Shown here piece by piece: positions 41,426 through 50,067 of a stretch of 55,306 bases of DNA. Both the position numbers and the translations under genes were made by a program. This DNA comes from Acinetobacter lwoffii. GTDB lineage: Bacteria; Pseudomonadota; Gammaproteobacteria; Pseudomonadales; Moraxellaceae. The DNA lies in assembly GCF_029024105.1 (NCBI RefSeq), contig NZ_CP118965.1, forward strand, positions 1 through 55,306. Reading direction: 5' to 3'. Below the pieces are notes generated by a model, which ran no database searches, was not told the origin of the DNA, and saw only the letters and a list, made by a program, of their open reading frames with translations. Each line of letters opens with the position of its first letter. Within the stretch, counting starts at the first letter, position 1.

Positions 41426-43668
41426 ATAAAAAGATCCTGATTCTACTCCTTGCGATTTTTCTAGCGGTCGTTGGTTTCTTTATTACTAAATATCTGGCCG
41501 GTGTTCTTTATTACTTAGCTAATAAGACCAATCCATTTCCTGAAGTGAATCTGACAACGTGGGGGTATTATTGGGATTTATATGCACACAATGTACCTGC
41601 ACAAAAGAAAAAGCTGCAAGGTGCCTTGATCGCTGCACTATTTATCACTTTTGTTCTCCCTGCTTTAGTAATTGCTAGTCTGTTTAATAAAAAACAGTCG
41701 TTACATGGTGATGCCAGATTTGCCACAACAAAAGAAATTCAGAAATCTGGATTGATGGGAAATAAGGGAATTTTAGTAGGGAAATATCATAATAAATACT
41801 TAATGCTTGGCGGTCAGCAATTTGTACTTCTGGCTGCTCCGACACGAAGCGGTAAAGGTGTAGCGATTGTTATTCCTAACCTTCTAAACTATTCGGATAG
41901 TGTAGTTGTATTGGATTTAAAGCTTGAAAACTTCCTATTAACTTCTAAATTTCGTGCTAAGAATGGACAGAAAGTTTATCTATTCAGCCCATTTTCTGAA
42001 GATCTAAAATCTCACAAATGGAATCCATTTGATACCGTTAGTCATGACGAAAATTTTAGAGTAGGTGAAATTCTTGCTATTGGTCGAAGCTTCTACCCTG
42101 TGACTGGTGATGCTAAAACCGATTTCTGGAATGACAATGCTAATAACTTATTTCTTGGCCTAGCCCTATATCTATTTGAAACTGAAGATCTGCCTGTAAC
42201 TATGGGCGAGGTTTTAAGACAGAGTTCAGGTAAAGGTAAGCCAATTCAGGATCATATTAGATCTATTATTGATGAAAGAGCGCAAAGTGATAAACCGCTT
42301 AGTGATACTTGCCTAGATGCTTTAAACCGTTTTTTAAGTTCACCAGACAATACGCTCGGTAACATCATTTCTACTTTTACCTCACCTTTAACGATTTTTG
42401 CGAACCCGATTGTAGACGCTGCAACTTCATCAAGTGACTTTAAACTTGAAGATGTACGCAGACAAAGAATGTCTATCTATTTTGGTGTTCAACCAAACCG
42501 TTTAGGGGATGCTAAGAACTTAATCAATTTGTTCTATTCACTCTTAATTGATGTGAATCTAAAAACACTGCCACAACAAGATTCATCTTTGAAATATCAG
42601 TGCTTAGTCGTGAATGATGAAGCAACGGCTGTTGGTAAAGTCGCGAAAATTGCAGATGCTAACTCGTTTATCGCGGGTTATAACATTCGTTTATTAACAA
42701 TTATTCAGTCTATTGGCCAGCTAGAGGACGTTTATAAAACCCAAACTAGGGGGCTTGTGACTAACCATGCTTTGCAAATCGTTTATCCGCCTAGAGAACA
42801 ACGTGATGCCAATGAATATAGTGAAATGCTTGGCTATTTCACTTTCAAAGCAAAATCTAAAGGCCAAAGCCGTTCTATGGCATGGGGTCAAGGTGGCTCT
42901 AATTCAGAAAATGAATCAGATCAAAGACGAGCTTTAATGCTCCCTCAAGAGTTAAAAGAATTGTCGCAAGATAAAGAAATTATCTTTATGGAAAATACAA
43001 AACCTATCATGTGTGAAAAGGCTAAGTATTTTAATGACAGTGCTTTTGTGGATCGCCTAAAGTCCGTTTCTCCTAGCATGAAAGCAATTAAAGGTTTTCC
43101 AACTCACAAGCAATTAGAAAAAATTGCCTTTGAGGATCTGGAACTTTCAATTCCTATTCCTGATTTAGACGTAAAGCTGCATAAGGCAAAAATTGAAAAA
43201 CGTATAACTGAAATTACTACAGTAGAACAGGCTGAACAGATAGATATTTCTAGCTTAGTTATCCCTGAATTTAAGTTAGATAAAACAGTTTTTGAAGATC
43301 CAGAAAATCCACAACCTGAAGAATGTCTACAAGTGGTCGATCAATTCTTTGGGGCTGTTGAATGGGAAGAAGATACTGAAGCGCAAAATATTGTCGATGA
43401 CTTCTTTAGCCAGGTGGAAGCTAGTGCTGAAAATCCAATAGAAAACCTAGTTGCAGTAGATGAACCAGAACAAATGGAAAACCTTGTTGCAGCAGATGAA
43501 TCAGATCCTCTGGCCATGATTGCAGAAATGGAAAATCTGGTTGCAGTAGATGAATCAGAACAAGCGGAAAATCTAGTTGCAGCCGATGAAGGTCAAAACG
43601 GATCTATAGAAAATTCAGATATTGATGACGTTTATCAGGCGTTTTCAGACCAAGTTAATTCTAAATAA
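41422..43668 (+). CDS. virD4: VirD4-like coupling protein with repeat tail
   Basis: 748-aa coupling ATPase that brings relaxosome DNA to the channel. Two membrane segments (about 4-32 and 65-87), Walker A APTRSGKGVAIVIPNLL near residue 138, and the RALMLPQELKEL region. Beyond about residue 580 there is an acidic extension with four copies of ENLVA(V/A)DE (43440-43589), not present in typical VirD4. The start overlaps virB11 (ATGA). Confidence 0.93.
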   Translation: MNKKILILLLAIFLAVVGFFITKYLAGVLYYLANKTNPFPEVNLTTWGYYWDLYAHNVPAQKKKLQGALIAALFITFVLPALVIASLFNKKQSLHGDARFATTKEIQKSGLMGNKGILVGKYHNKYLMLGGQQFVLLAAPTRSGKGVAIVIPNLLNYSDSVVVLDLKLENFLLTSKFRAKNGQKVYLFSPFSEDLKSHKWNPFDTVSHDENFRVGEILAIGRSFYPVTGDAKTDFWNDNANNLFLGLALYLFETEDLPVTMGEVLRQSSGKGKPIQDHIRSIIDERAQSDKPLSDTCLDALNRFLSSPDNTLGNIISTFTSPLTIFANPIVDAATSSSDFKLEDVRRQRMSIYFGVQPNRLGDAKNLINLFYSLLIDVNLKTLPQQDSSLKYQCLVVNDEATAVGKVAKIADANSFIAGYNIRLLTIIQSIGQLEDVYKTQTRGLVTNHALQIVYPPREQRDANEYSEMLGYFTFKAKSKGQSRSMAWGQGGSNSENESDQRRALMLPQELKELSQDKEIIFMENTKPIMCEKAKYFNDSAFVDRLKSVSPSMKAIKGFPTHKQLEKIAFEDLELSIPIPDLDVKLHKAKIEKRITEITTVEQAEQIDISSLVIPEFKLDKTVFEDPENPQPEECLQVVDQFFGAVEWEEDTEAQNIVDDFFSQVEASAENPIENLVAVDEPEQMENLVAADESDPLAMIAEMENLVAVDESEQAENLVAADEGQNGSIENSDIDDVYQAFSDQVNSK

Positions 43669-43678
43669 GGAAACTATC

Positions 43679-43960
43679 ATGAAAAAAATCTCTCTTACAT
43701 TAATCAGCCTTGCCCTATCTTTTTCAGTTGTGGGCTGTACTTCAAATAAAGCCGTGACCAGTCCTAATGGCTTTTCATCTAAAGCGGTTAATCCGCCTGA
43801 CACTGTAAAAAACTATATGCAAAGCATAGCTGTATATCAGCAAAATAAAGATTTAAGCACTGAAACTGAAAGACAAATTGCACTTCTAACAGACAAATAT
43901 ATTCAAACCAAAATGATTATTGACGAAGCAGCACGTCGCCAAAATATTTCTAATCAATAA
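43679..43960 (+). CDS. Small lipoprotein after virD4
   Basis: 93 aa from ATG 43679, preceded by AAGGAAA. Signal peptide with lipobox VVGC (Cys 20), then a hydrophilic helical domain. It may be a second VirB7-like or entry-exclusion lipoprotein; no specific family recognised. The start within virD4 is rejected because it would lose the signal peptide position. Confidence 0.72.
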   Translation: MKKISLTLISLALSFSVVGCTSNKAVTSPNGFSSKAVNPPDTVKNYMQSIAVYQQNKDLSTETERQIALLTDKYIQTKMIIDEAARRQNISNQ

Positions 43961-43970
43961 GGACTTGATC

Positions 43971-45248
43971 ATGACTGAAGCAAACAAGGTCGATAAACCT
44001 AGTTTTAATAAAGAACAAACAGGCTATACCAAACTTGGCCAGACGTTAGAAACAAATCAAGCTGAAGTCAATTCGATTGAAAAAGCTGAAAATATAGATA
44101 TTTCAAAAAGCACAAAAGGTATTAATCAAGATCCTGAAGAAACTAAGGTAACTGATACCAAAAAGCTAAAAGCTGATGACAGTAAAGAATCGAGTGAAGA
44201 AGGCATACCTAAAGCATTGCTCAATAAATATTATGTGGTAGATGACAAATATCACTTTAAAGGTAATCCTGAAAAAGTAGCTTTTGAAGATTCTGGAAAA
44301 GCTTTAAAAACCACAATTGATGATAAACATATTGCTGCTTCAATGGTGGAGGTAGCAAAAGCTAAAAAATGGGAAACAATACAGGTTAAAGGCTCTGAAG
44401 AATTTAAACGGAATGTATGGCTTGAAGCTTCAATGAAGGGCATGACAGTAAAGGGTTATGAACCTCGTGATATTGATCTAGCCTTGCTCAATGATATGAA
44501 AAAAGAACAAGGTAAAGAGGTAGTTCTCAATACTATTGAAAAGGGTAATGAACGCCAGAAAGAGAAGCCTTTAAATGAGAAGGAAAAAGTAGATACAGCA
44601 CAGGAACGGAAGGAAAAAATTAATAACCTGTCAGAACAGGAAAAAGCTTTACTGACAGTTTTTGATAAAAAGATGAAAGCTGACGGTTTCACAGAAAAGC
44701 AGCGTACAGCCAGTATAGACGTTGCGGTTGAACAGCTTAATCAGAAAAAAATGCACGTTGGAAAATTAGTAGATCATGGTGCAGCACCTTATAAGCATGA
44801 TCCTAAAAATAACAGCAGCTACTACGCCACTATTGAAAATAGTAAAGGTGAAAAAAATACAATCTGGGCGAAGGATCTGGAACGTACTTTGAAAGAGCAA
44901 AATATCATTAAGAATGATGATATTGTCCTGTCCTATAAAGGGTCTAACAAAGTCGAAGTGAATACTAAAGAAATTGATCCTAAAACTGGACTGCCAACAG
45001 GCGCAAGAGTTCAAACATTAGCAAATAAAGGGAAGTGGGAAGCCCAAAGCTTGAGTAAATTGAAAGAAACAACTGAAAAAGCTCTAACCAAAAATGATAA
45101 AACTAAGCTTCAGATTCAACACAATACCGATATTCAAAATCAGAAATTTCATAAGCCAAAATTAACGGCTTATGATGCCAATGCTCCAAAACAGCAGCCA
45201 CAAATTAAAACTCAAGAGAGAACTAAAAATAAAGATATATCCCGATAA
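43971..45248 (+). CDS. LPD7/KfrB-domain conjugation protein
   Basis: 425 aa, soluble, Lys/Glu-rich. An LPD7-type domain (about residues 78-175: NKYYVVDDKYHFKGNPEKVAF, then WETIQVKGSEEFKRNVW) is followed by a linker. A KfrB-like domain (about 265-345) has GKLVDHGAAPYKHDPKNNSS and TIWAKDLERTLKE. In many plasmids these domains form the C-terminal half of relaxases; here they are a separate gene at the end of the T4SS operon. Start 43971 chosen after AAGGACT. Confidence 0.78.
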   Translation: MTEANKVDKPSFNKEQTGYTKLGQTLETNQAEVNSIEKAENIDISKSTKGINQDPEETKVTDTKKLKADDSKESSEEGIPKALLNKYYVVDDKYHFKGNPEKVAFEDSGKALKTTIDDKHIAASMVEVAKAKKWETIQVKGSEEFKRNVWLEASMKGMTVKGYEPRDIDLALLNDMKKEQGKEVVLNTIEKGNERQKEKPLNEKEKVDTAQERKEKINNLSEQEKALLTVFDKKMKADGFTEKQRTASIDVAVEQLNQKKMHVGKLVDHGAAPYKHDPKNNSSYYATIENSKGEKNTIWAKDLERTLKEQNIIKNDDIVLSYKGSNKVEVNTKEIDPKTGLPTGARVQTLANKGKWEAQSLSKLKETTEKALTKNDKTKLQIQHNTDIQNQKFHKPKLTAYDANAPKQQPQIKTQERTKNKDISR

Positions 45249-45259
45249 TCTAGGCCACG

Positions 45260-45284
45260 AAAACACCCATTAAGAGTGTTTTTT
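45260..45284 (+). terminator. Terminator of the T4SS operon
   Basis: AACAC and GTGTT stem around CCATTAAGA with a run of seven T, 12 bp after the stop of the LPD7/KfrB gene. Confidence 0.7.
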
Positions 45285-45453
45285 TATATCTCGTTACTGG
45301 ATCAAATGGGAGTAGTTCATTTTCTGCAGTCGCCATTTAAAAAGCACAGCTTTTTAAAGCTCGCTTGAAAATCAACGGTAATCAGGGAAGGGAAAATTTA
45401 ACTGATTGCGTCAGTTCGCAAAGTAGACACTTTGCTCTGATATGTCTGCTATG
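45285..45453 (+). ncRNA. Structured repeat element, copy 3
   Basis: Third copy of the element. Conserved blocks include TAATCAGGGAAGGGAAAATTTAAC and GTAGACACTTTGCTCTGATAT. Stem 1 is TTTAAAAAGC/GCTTTTTAAA (45336-45358), a completely different sequence from copies 1 and 2 at the same place. Stems 2 (45400-45416) and 3 (45418-45435) are identical in form. The 5' end is shorter. A hairpin with GCTGCAGC centre follows at 45479-45523. Confidence 0.6.
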
Positions 45454-45615
45454 GATCTGCATTAGATAGTTAGAATAGAGGCTTGGATAATAGCTGCAGC
45501 TTGCAGCAATTGTCCAAGCATCGGGATTAGACGTTTTAGAGATTATGGACCAGACAATAACATTGGCAGTCCATGATCTACTAAAACTAATAGAAGGTTA
45601 AACTTTGGATATTAC

Positions 45616-45644
45616 TTGTTTTGTCCACCTGTGGACTATATAAT
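45616..45644 (+). promoter_or_regulatory. Promoter G with GTCCAC-type operator
   Basis: TTGTTT (45616-45621), 17-bp spacer with GTCCACCTGTGGAC (45623-45636), TATAAT (45639-45644). Same design as promoters A-E but on the plus strand and without a linked TTAGTCATGACTAA. Confidence 0.78.
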
Positions 45645-45674
45645 CAAATTTAATCTGATTAAGGACGGTATATA

Positions 45675-46061
45675 ATGACAAATGCAGATTTTAAACTGCT
45701 AGTTGAATCATTGGGGTTCTATAACGCTGAAGCAGTAAGGGATTATTTCAAAGCTATAGGCTTTAATGAATCTATTAACGTCCGACCAATCCAATATTGG
45801 TTGAATGGTAAGAGTGTAGCACTCAATATGCCGATTCCAGACGATGTGGTTGAGCATTTTAAGCAGCTTGAACAAATGAAAATTGAATTATCTGGTCAAG
45901 AAAAATTTAAGAGAAATAGCTTTCTTTACAAAGACAAATATTTAATGTGGGAAAAATTCCCTGAATTAAATGGATTACCTTGCACATACCTTAACCAGTT
46001 AATGGTTCTGGTGAATATGCTTCATGGTTATAGAGAAATGCAGTATTGCTCAAGCTACTAA
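45675..46061 (+). CDS. Possible HTH regulator, YdiL/Aca2-like
   Basis: 128 aa. The N-terminal 70 residues (ADFKLLVESLGFYNAEAVRDY, then VRPIQYWLNGKSVALNMPIP) have the layout of YdiL/Aca2-type helix-turn-helix proteins, in which a W-X-N-G-K motif follows the recognition helix. The C-terminal half is unfamiliar. Its own promoter carries the GTCCAC operator, making it a candidate for the repressor that reads that site. Confidence 0.6.
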   Translation: MTNADFKLLVESLGFYNAEAVRDYFKAIGFNESINVRPIQYWLNGKSVALNMPIPDDVVEHFKQLEQMKIELSGQEKFKRNSFLYKDKYLMWEKFPELNGLPCTYLNQLMVLVNMLHGYREMQYCSSY

Positions 46062-46071
46062 GGATCATGGA

Positions 46072-46302
46072 ATGAAAAATCAGGATCTTTCTATTGTCGA
46101 ATTGGTTAGTAAACGCAATAAAATTTTCTATACAGTCTGCGGATTATTGGTCTTACTAACAGCATTATCATTTGCCAGATACTTTCTGAATTTTAGTATC
46201 CTTTATCTATTAATCTTGCTTATTCCATTTTTTGCTCTCCTTTATTGGATGATAAAAATTACTGAAGGAATAAAAGAGAAAAGGATTAGTCAGGAAGGAT
46301 AG
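46072..46302 (+). CDS. Small membrane protein, 76 aa
   Basis: Start at 46072 after AAGGATC; a longer frame overlaps the preceding gene. Two hydrophobic segments (about residues 20-36 and 42-58) with short basic ends. No known family. It lies between the HTH-like gene and vsr, 9 bp before vsr. Confidence 0.58.
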   Translation: MKNQDLSIVELVSKRNKIFYTVCGLLVLLTALSFARYFLNFSILYLLILLIPFFALLYWMIKITEGIKEKRISQEG

Positions 46303-46311
46303 GAGAGACTA

Positions 46312-46776
46312 GTGGTAGATATTGTTGACCCTTCTACACGTAGCCGTATGATGGCCGGAATCAAAGGCAGTAATACAAAGCCTGAATTGCTAATAAGACA
46401 CCTGCTTCATAAAAAAGGATTCCGTTATCGTCTTCATGTAAAGGATCTGCCGGGAAAACCGGATATTGTGCTACCAAAATATAAGTCAGTGATTTTTGTA
46501 CATGGCTGTTTCTGGCATGGCCACCAAGACTGCCATCTTTTCAGGTTACCGGCAACGCGGACTGAATTCTGGCAGGAAAAAATCTGTCGTAATCAGGCGA
46601 ATGATTCCAGAGCTGTAGATCTCCTGCTCGCCAGTAACTGGCGGGTCTGTATCGTCTGGGAATGCAGTATTCGGGGAGCCAAAAAAGATCCGGAAAAAGT
46701 AGTCAGTATAATTGCTGACTGGCTTGCAGGTGATGAACAGTTTCTTAAAATACGTGACATTCAAAGAGATCTATGA
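46312..46776 (+). CDS. vsr: Vsr very-short-patch repair endonuclease
   Basis: 154 aa from GTG 46312, preceded by AGGAGAG. It nicks at T:G mismatches that come from deamination of 5-methylcytosine. Motifs: STRSRMMAGIKGSNTKPELL at the N-terminus, LPGKPDIVLPKYKSVIFVHG with the catalytic Asp, and FWHGHQDCHLF. Converges on the endonuclease gene and matches a Dcm-type methylase at 48182. Confidence 0.93.
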   Translation: MVDIVDPSTRSRMMAGIKGSNTKPELLIRHLLHKKGFRYRLHVKDLPGKPDIVLPKYKSVIFVHGCFWHGHQDCHLFRLPATRTEFWQEKICRNQANDSRAVDLLLASNWRVCIVWECSIRGAKKDPEKVVSIIADWLAGDEQFLKIRDIQRDL

Positions 46777-46799
46777 TCTTTGGGAAAATACAGCCATAC

Positions 46800-48134
46800 T
46801 TATTCCTCTGATGACAGATCAAGCTCCTTATATTCATCATAGAGGCAAGCTGAATTGCCTGCTGACACCCTGAACTGGTTACGTTTTTTCTGTTTCCATT
46901 TACCTGTATTCTGATCCAATGCATATTTACATCCTGGATCATGGACTACTATTCCTGTAGACAGGGCATCCAGGAATTTTTCAATACTCGCTCCTTTAGC
47001 CAGCGATACCTTTGGGCCAAACTGGTAATAGGTAGATCCTTCAATTTTTAAATTAGTATATGAGACATAGCATGTTTTTGTATGTTTTTTCTTCCAGTGA
47101 TTGAGCAGTTTGCTGAAGGTCCACCCGGCCGCAATTTCTCCATTGTCATTTTTCAGAAAATAGCCACCCTCGCTCAAGGTGATTTTCTTTTTCTCCAGAT
47201 CATACCCTTCAATGAAAAGTGTCAGGTGGGTTTCCGGATTTCGGATTCCAGTCTGGTGTTTGGCGGTAAAATAAAGTTGATGCGGTTGCCTACGGTTTGC
47301 ATGGGTATTCATGAAATTTGCATAGCTATCACGATAGAGTCCGATATCCGGTTCAGGAGTCATCAGAGTTGTACTGCTTTTTGATCTTGTTTTCAGCTCC
47401 CAGTCCAGAAAATCTGGACTGGCATTTCCGTTTGGAATGATGCCAAATTCGCATTCAAGGGTAAAACCGGCTCCATTAGGTGCTTCATAGAAGATAACAG
47501 TACCGTCTTTGTCCAGTCTTCTGGATCTTATGGGCCCTTTGATGTAGATATCTTTGAGTTTTTCAATTAAAAGACCCTGACTGTCTGCAAGGCTGGAGTA
47601 ATATTCATAGAAAACTGACAGGACCTGCTTGTCCTGATTCTGTTCGGTATATTCCTGGATCTCTTTTGAAATTTCTTCATTCCATGATCCTGTATACGCA
47701 AAGACCTTGTCATCAGTCAGTCCTAGTATCATGCCCCGTTTCTGGCTGGCATACCGTTCACGTTCTTCTGATGTTGGTGGTTTCATTATCTTGCTTGGGG
47801 CAAGCGAGCAGCCACGAAGGAATCCCGAAAGCCTGATTTCCGGATATTTGGGATAAAGGATAATCTGGGAACCTGCGGCTTCTTCAGTTTCACCTTCTGG
47901 TGTAATCCAGAACAGTTTGAGAGGTGCCTTGAATATAGGGCCTTTGCTGGACTCTCCATCAGCACGGATCTCTCCCAGCGGGAAGTCCTGAATAACCTCA
48001 AAATTCCCCCCAAAATAGATCTGCTGTTTGGAATTGTCATTATTGGAAAGAAGCTTGAGCAGGATACGGGTTGCACCCAGATCCTGCATTTTCTGTGATA
48101 TCTGTCTGAGAGTGGCCATATACAATCCAGTCAT
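46800..48134 (-). CDS. MvaI/BcnI-family restriction endonuclease
   Basis: 444 aa. The C-terminal 250 residues fit the MvaI/BcnI family: PNGAGFTLECEFGII, then ASPDFLDWELKTRSKS with the acidic catalytic Asp...Glu-X-Lys pattern near residue 250. Enzymes of this family cut CCWGG or CCSGG monomerically. An N-terminal 190-residue region is extra and may bind DNA. It is 47 bp downstream of the Dcm-type methylase, so the pair is a restriction-modification system. A second start ATG is at 48119. Confidence 0.8.
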   Translation of the reverse strand: MTGLYMATLRQISQKMQDLGATRILLKLLSNNDNSKQQIYFGGNFEVIQDFPLGEIRADGESSKGPIFKAPLKLFWITPEGETEEAAGSQIILYPKYPEIRLSGFLRGCSLAPSKIMKPPTSEERERYASQKRGMILGLTDDKVFAYTGSWNEEISKEIQEYTEQNQDKQVLSVFYEYYSSLADSQGLLIEKLKDIYIKGPIRSRRLDKDGTVIFYEAPNGAGFTLECEFGIIPNGNASPDFLDWELKTRSKSSTTLMTPEPDIGLYRDSYANFMNTHANRRQPHQLYFTAKHQTGIRNPETHLTLFIEGYDLEKKKITLSEGGYFLKNDNGEIAAGWTFSKLLNHWKKKHTKTCYVSYTNLKIEGSTYYQFGPKVSLAKGASIEKFLDALSTGIVVHDPGCKYALDQNTGKWKQKKRNQFRVSAGNSACLYDEYKELDLSSEE

Positions 48135-48181
48135 TGTCTTCTAACCGGATCGTACCTCTATTTTAGTGATTTTTATAGCTT

Positions 48182-49627
48182 TTAAGCAGACATCTTGTCT
48201 TTTTCACGCTTCCGGATTTCTGCTGCACGTAAAATATAAGGTTCCAGTAACTTTGCAACGGCAGCGAAAACAGGCACAACAACCGAGTTGCCGAACTGCT
48301 TGTATGCCTGTGTATCCGAGACCGGAATACGGAAGAAATCTTCTCCGTCCAGTTTCTGGAAGCCCATCAGTCTGGCACATTCCCGTGGTGTTAGACGACG
48401 TGGGCGGTTTTTCTGGTTATTTGGATCATCAAACTCTTCTTCTCCCCGCTGCATGTCCCAGCCGCGGTCAATTAGTATTTCCGAACCGTCTTTATGATAA
48501 CGAGCTGAAAGGGTTCTGGCCACGCTGCCAGGATTTTTCGGATCTACCAGACCAAACCCAAAACCGTTACCTTTGGCCTGATGTTTCTTTGCATAGTTGT
48601 AAAGATACTTCCAGAGATTTTCAGTGAGTATGTACTTGTCTGCTACTTCTGTTTCTAACACATCCTGTATGGTCGGACGGGCTTCAGGGAAGAGTTTACT
48701 GATATTTTTCAGGGAAAAGTCTCCCTTGATATCCAGACTGCGTTTGAAGCCTACCAGTACAATACGCTCACGGTGCTGGGGAAGGAAATTTTTGCCGTCA
48801 ATGATTTTGGGGTCATTCGGACCACTCGCGTCAGCATCTGCAACATCATAGCCCAGCTCGTCCAGCGTCTTCATGATGATACGGAAGGTATTTCCCTTGT
48901 CATGGCTTTTCAAGTTTTTTACATTCTCGAGTACGAAAATGGCTGGCTGTTTTGCAGCAATAATACGTGCCACATCAAAAAACAGAGTTCCCTGTGCTTC
49001 ACATTCAAAACCATGAGCCTTGCCAAGGGAATTCTTTTTTGAAACACCTGCCAGAGAGAACGGCTGGCATGGGAAACCGGCCAGTAGTACCTCATGATCT
49101 GGAATTTCGTTATCAATATGCTCATAAGCTTCATTGATGTCTGTATCCGGATCTTCAGTCAGCGTAACCTGTCTGATATCTTCGTTGAATTTATGCTGTT
49201 CAGGATCACAGTACCAGTTAGCCTTGTATGTCCGGACGGCTTCCTTGTTCCATTCGCTGGTAAACACGCATTGTCCGCCGATTTCTTCAAATCCCTTTCT
49301 GATCCCACCAATACCGGCAAAAAGATCAATAAAACGGAATTTATAATCTGGATGGTGGGCTGGTGGTTTTGGAAGCATTTTTTGCTGAAGCATTTCTACT
49401 TCACCTTCACTCAATGCCCTTGGTGCACTCTTTCCATTCAGCCATTTATTCAGCGTTTCACGGGTCCAGTCATACTGACCTACTCTACGAAGTATTTCAG
49501 CAACAGTTTTCTGGTCATAGGACTCCAGTACCTGATTAACCAGCGCCTTGTGTTCTGCAATTTTCTGGTTTTCCTGGATTAGATACTTTTCATGCAGGTC
49601 ATCAGCTTGGGACAAAAGCTCTTTCAT
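48182..49627 (-). CDS. dcm: Dcm-type C5-cytosine methyltransferase
   Basis: 481 aa. N-terminal extension of about 95 residues with an HTH-like DWTRETLNKWLNGKSAPRAL, as in Dcm/M.EcoRII. Methylase motifs follow: FIDLFAGIGGIRKGF (I), LLAGFPCQPFSLAGV (IV, catalytic Cys), VLENVKNL (VI), and the C-terminal QFGNSVVVPV (X). The likely target is CCWGG, from similarity to Dcm and from the neighbouring endonuclease and vsr. The N-terminal extension may also repress its own gene. Confidence 0.92.
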   Translation of the reverse strand: MKELLSQADDLHEKYLIQENQKIAEHKALVNQVLESYDQKTVAEILRRVGQYDWTRETLNKWLNGKSAPRALSEGEVEMLQQKMLPKPPAHHPDYKFRFIDLFAGIGGIRKGFEEIGGQCVFTSEWNKEAVRTYKANWYCDPEQHKFNEDIRQVTLTEDPDTDINEAYEHIDNEIPDHEVLLAGFPCQPFSLAGVSKKNSLGKAHGFECEAQGTLFFDVARIIAAKQPAIFVLENVKNLKSHDKGNTFRIIMKTLDELGYDVADADASGPNDPKIIDGKNFLPQHRERIVLVGFKRSLDIKGDFSLKNISKLFPEARPTIQDVLETEVADKYILTENLWKYLYNYAKKHQAKGNGFGFGLVDPKNPGSVARTLSARYHKDGSEILIDRGWDMQRGEEEFDDPNNQKNRPRRLTPRECARLMGFQKLDGEDFFRIPVSDTQAYKQFGNSVVVPVFAAVAKLLEPYILRAAEIRKREKDKMSA

Positions 49628-49650
49628 CTATAAATCTATATTGGGTATTT

Positions 49651-49671
49651 TGAGTGATATTTTATCACTCA
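49651..49671. promoter_or_regulatory. Palindrome upstream of dcm
   Basis: TGAGTGATA and TATCACTCA, 9-bp perfect arms with a 3-nt centre, 24 bp before the dcm start. Possible autorepression site for the methylase. Confidence 0.45.
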
Positions 49672-50067
49672 TTTAACCCAGATTGGAGGATTTAAGTTCT
49701 TTGTGTTCATTAATTATGCAATACTCAACTGATCTTTTAGTTGATTCTGGTACATATGCGGATTTTTAAACAAATAGAAAATTAATGAGAATTGCTAAAG
49801 TAAGTACATAAAGCGTCAGCAGCTTACTATGAAATGTATTTGTGATTCTTGTCATTTTTGACGATTATGGTTGGTAAAATGATTATTCTTTTTTTCTTTA
49901 GATACAACCTCCATCAGAAAGAAGTCCAAGTTAAAAGGAATTTTAGTCTTACCTTCAAATGCTAAAAAAGGAAAACTGTGCAAGAATAGGAAAAGTATTG
50001 ATAATTCATTTTCTTAGTCTATCCCAATGTTTATTTTTAAAACTTCGAGGTTTCTTCAAGAATTCAC
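49672..50067. other. Intergenic region, nothing definite
   Basis: About 400 bp, AT-rich, no gene seen. Contains one weak hairpin (TCAACT/AGTTGA near 49728-49750) and must hold the promoter of the 376-aa gene, which I could not place. Confidence 0.4.
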
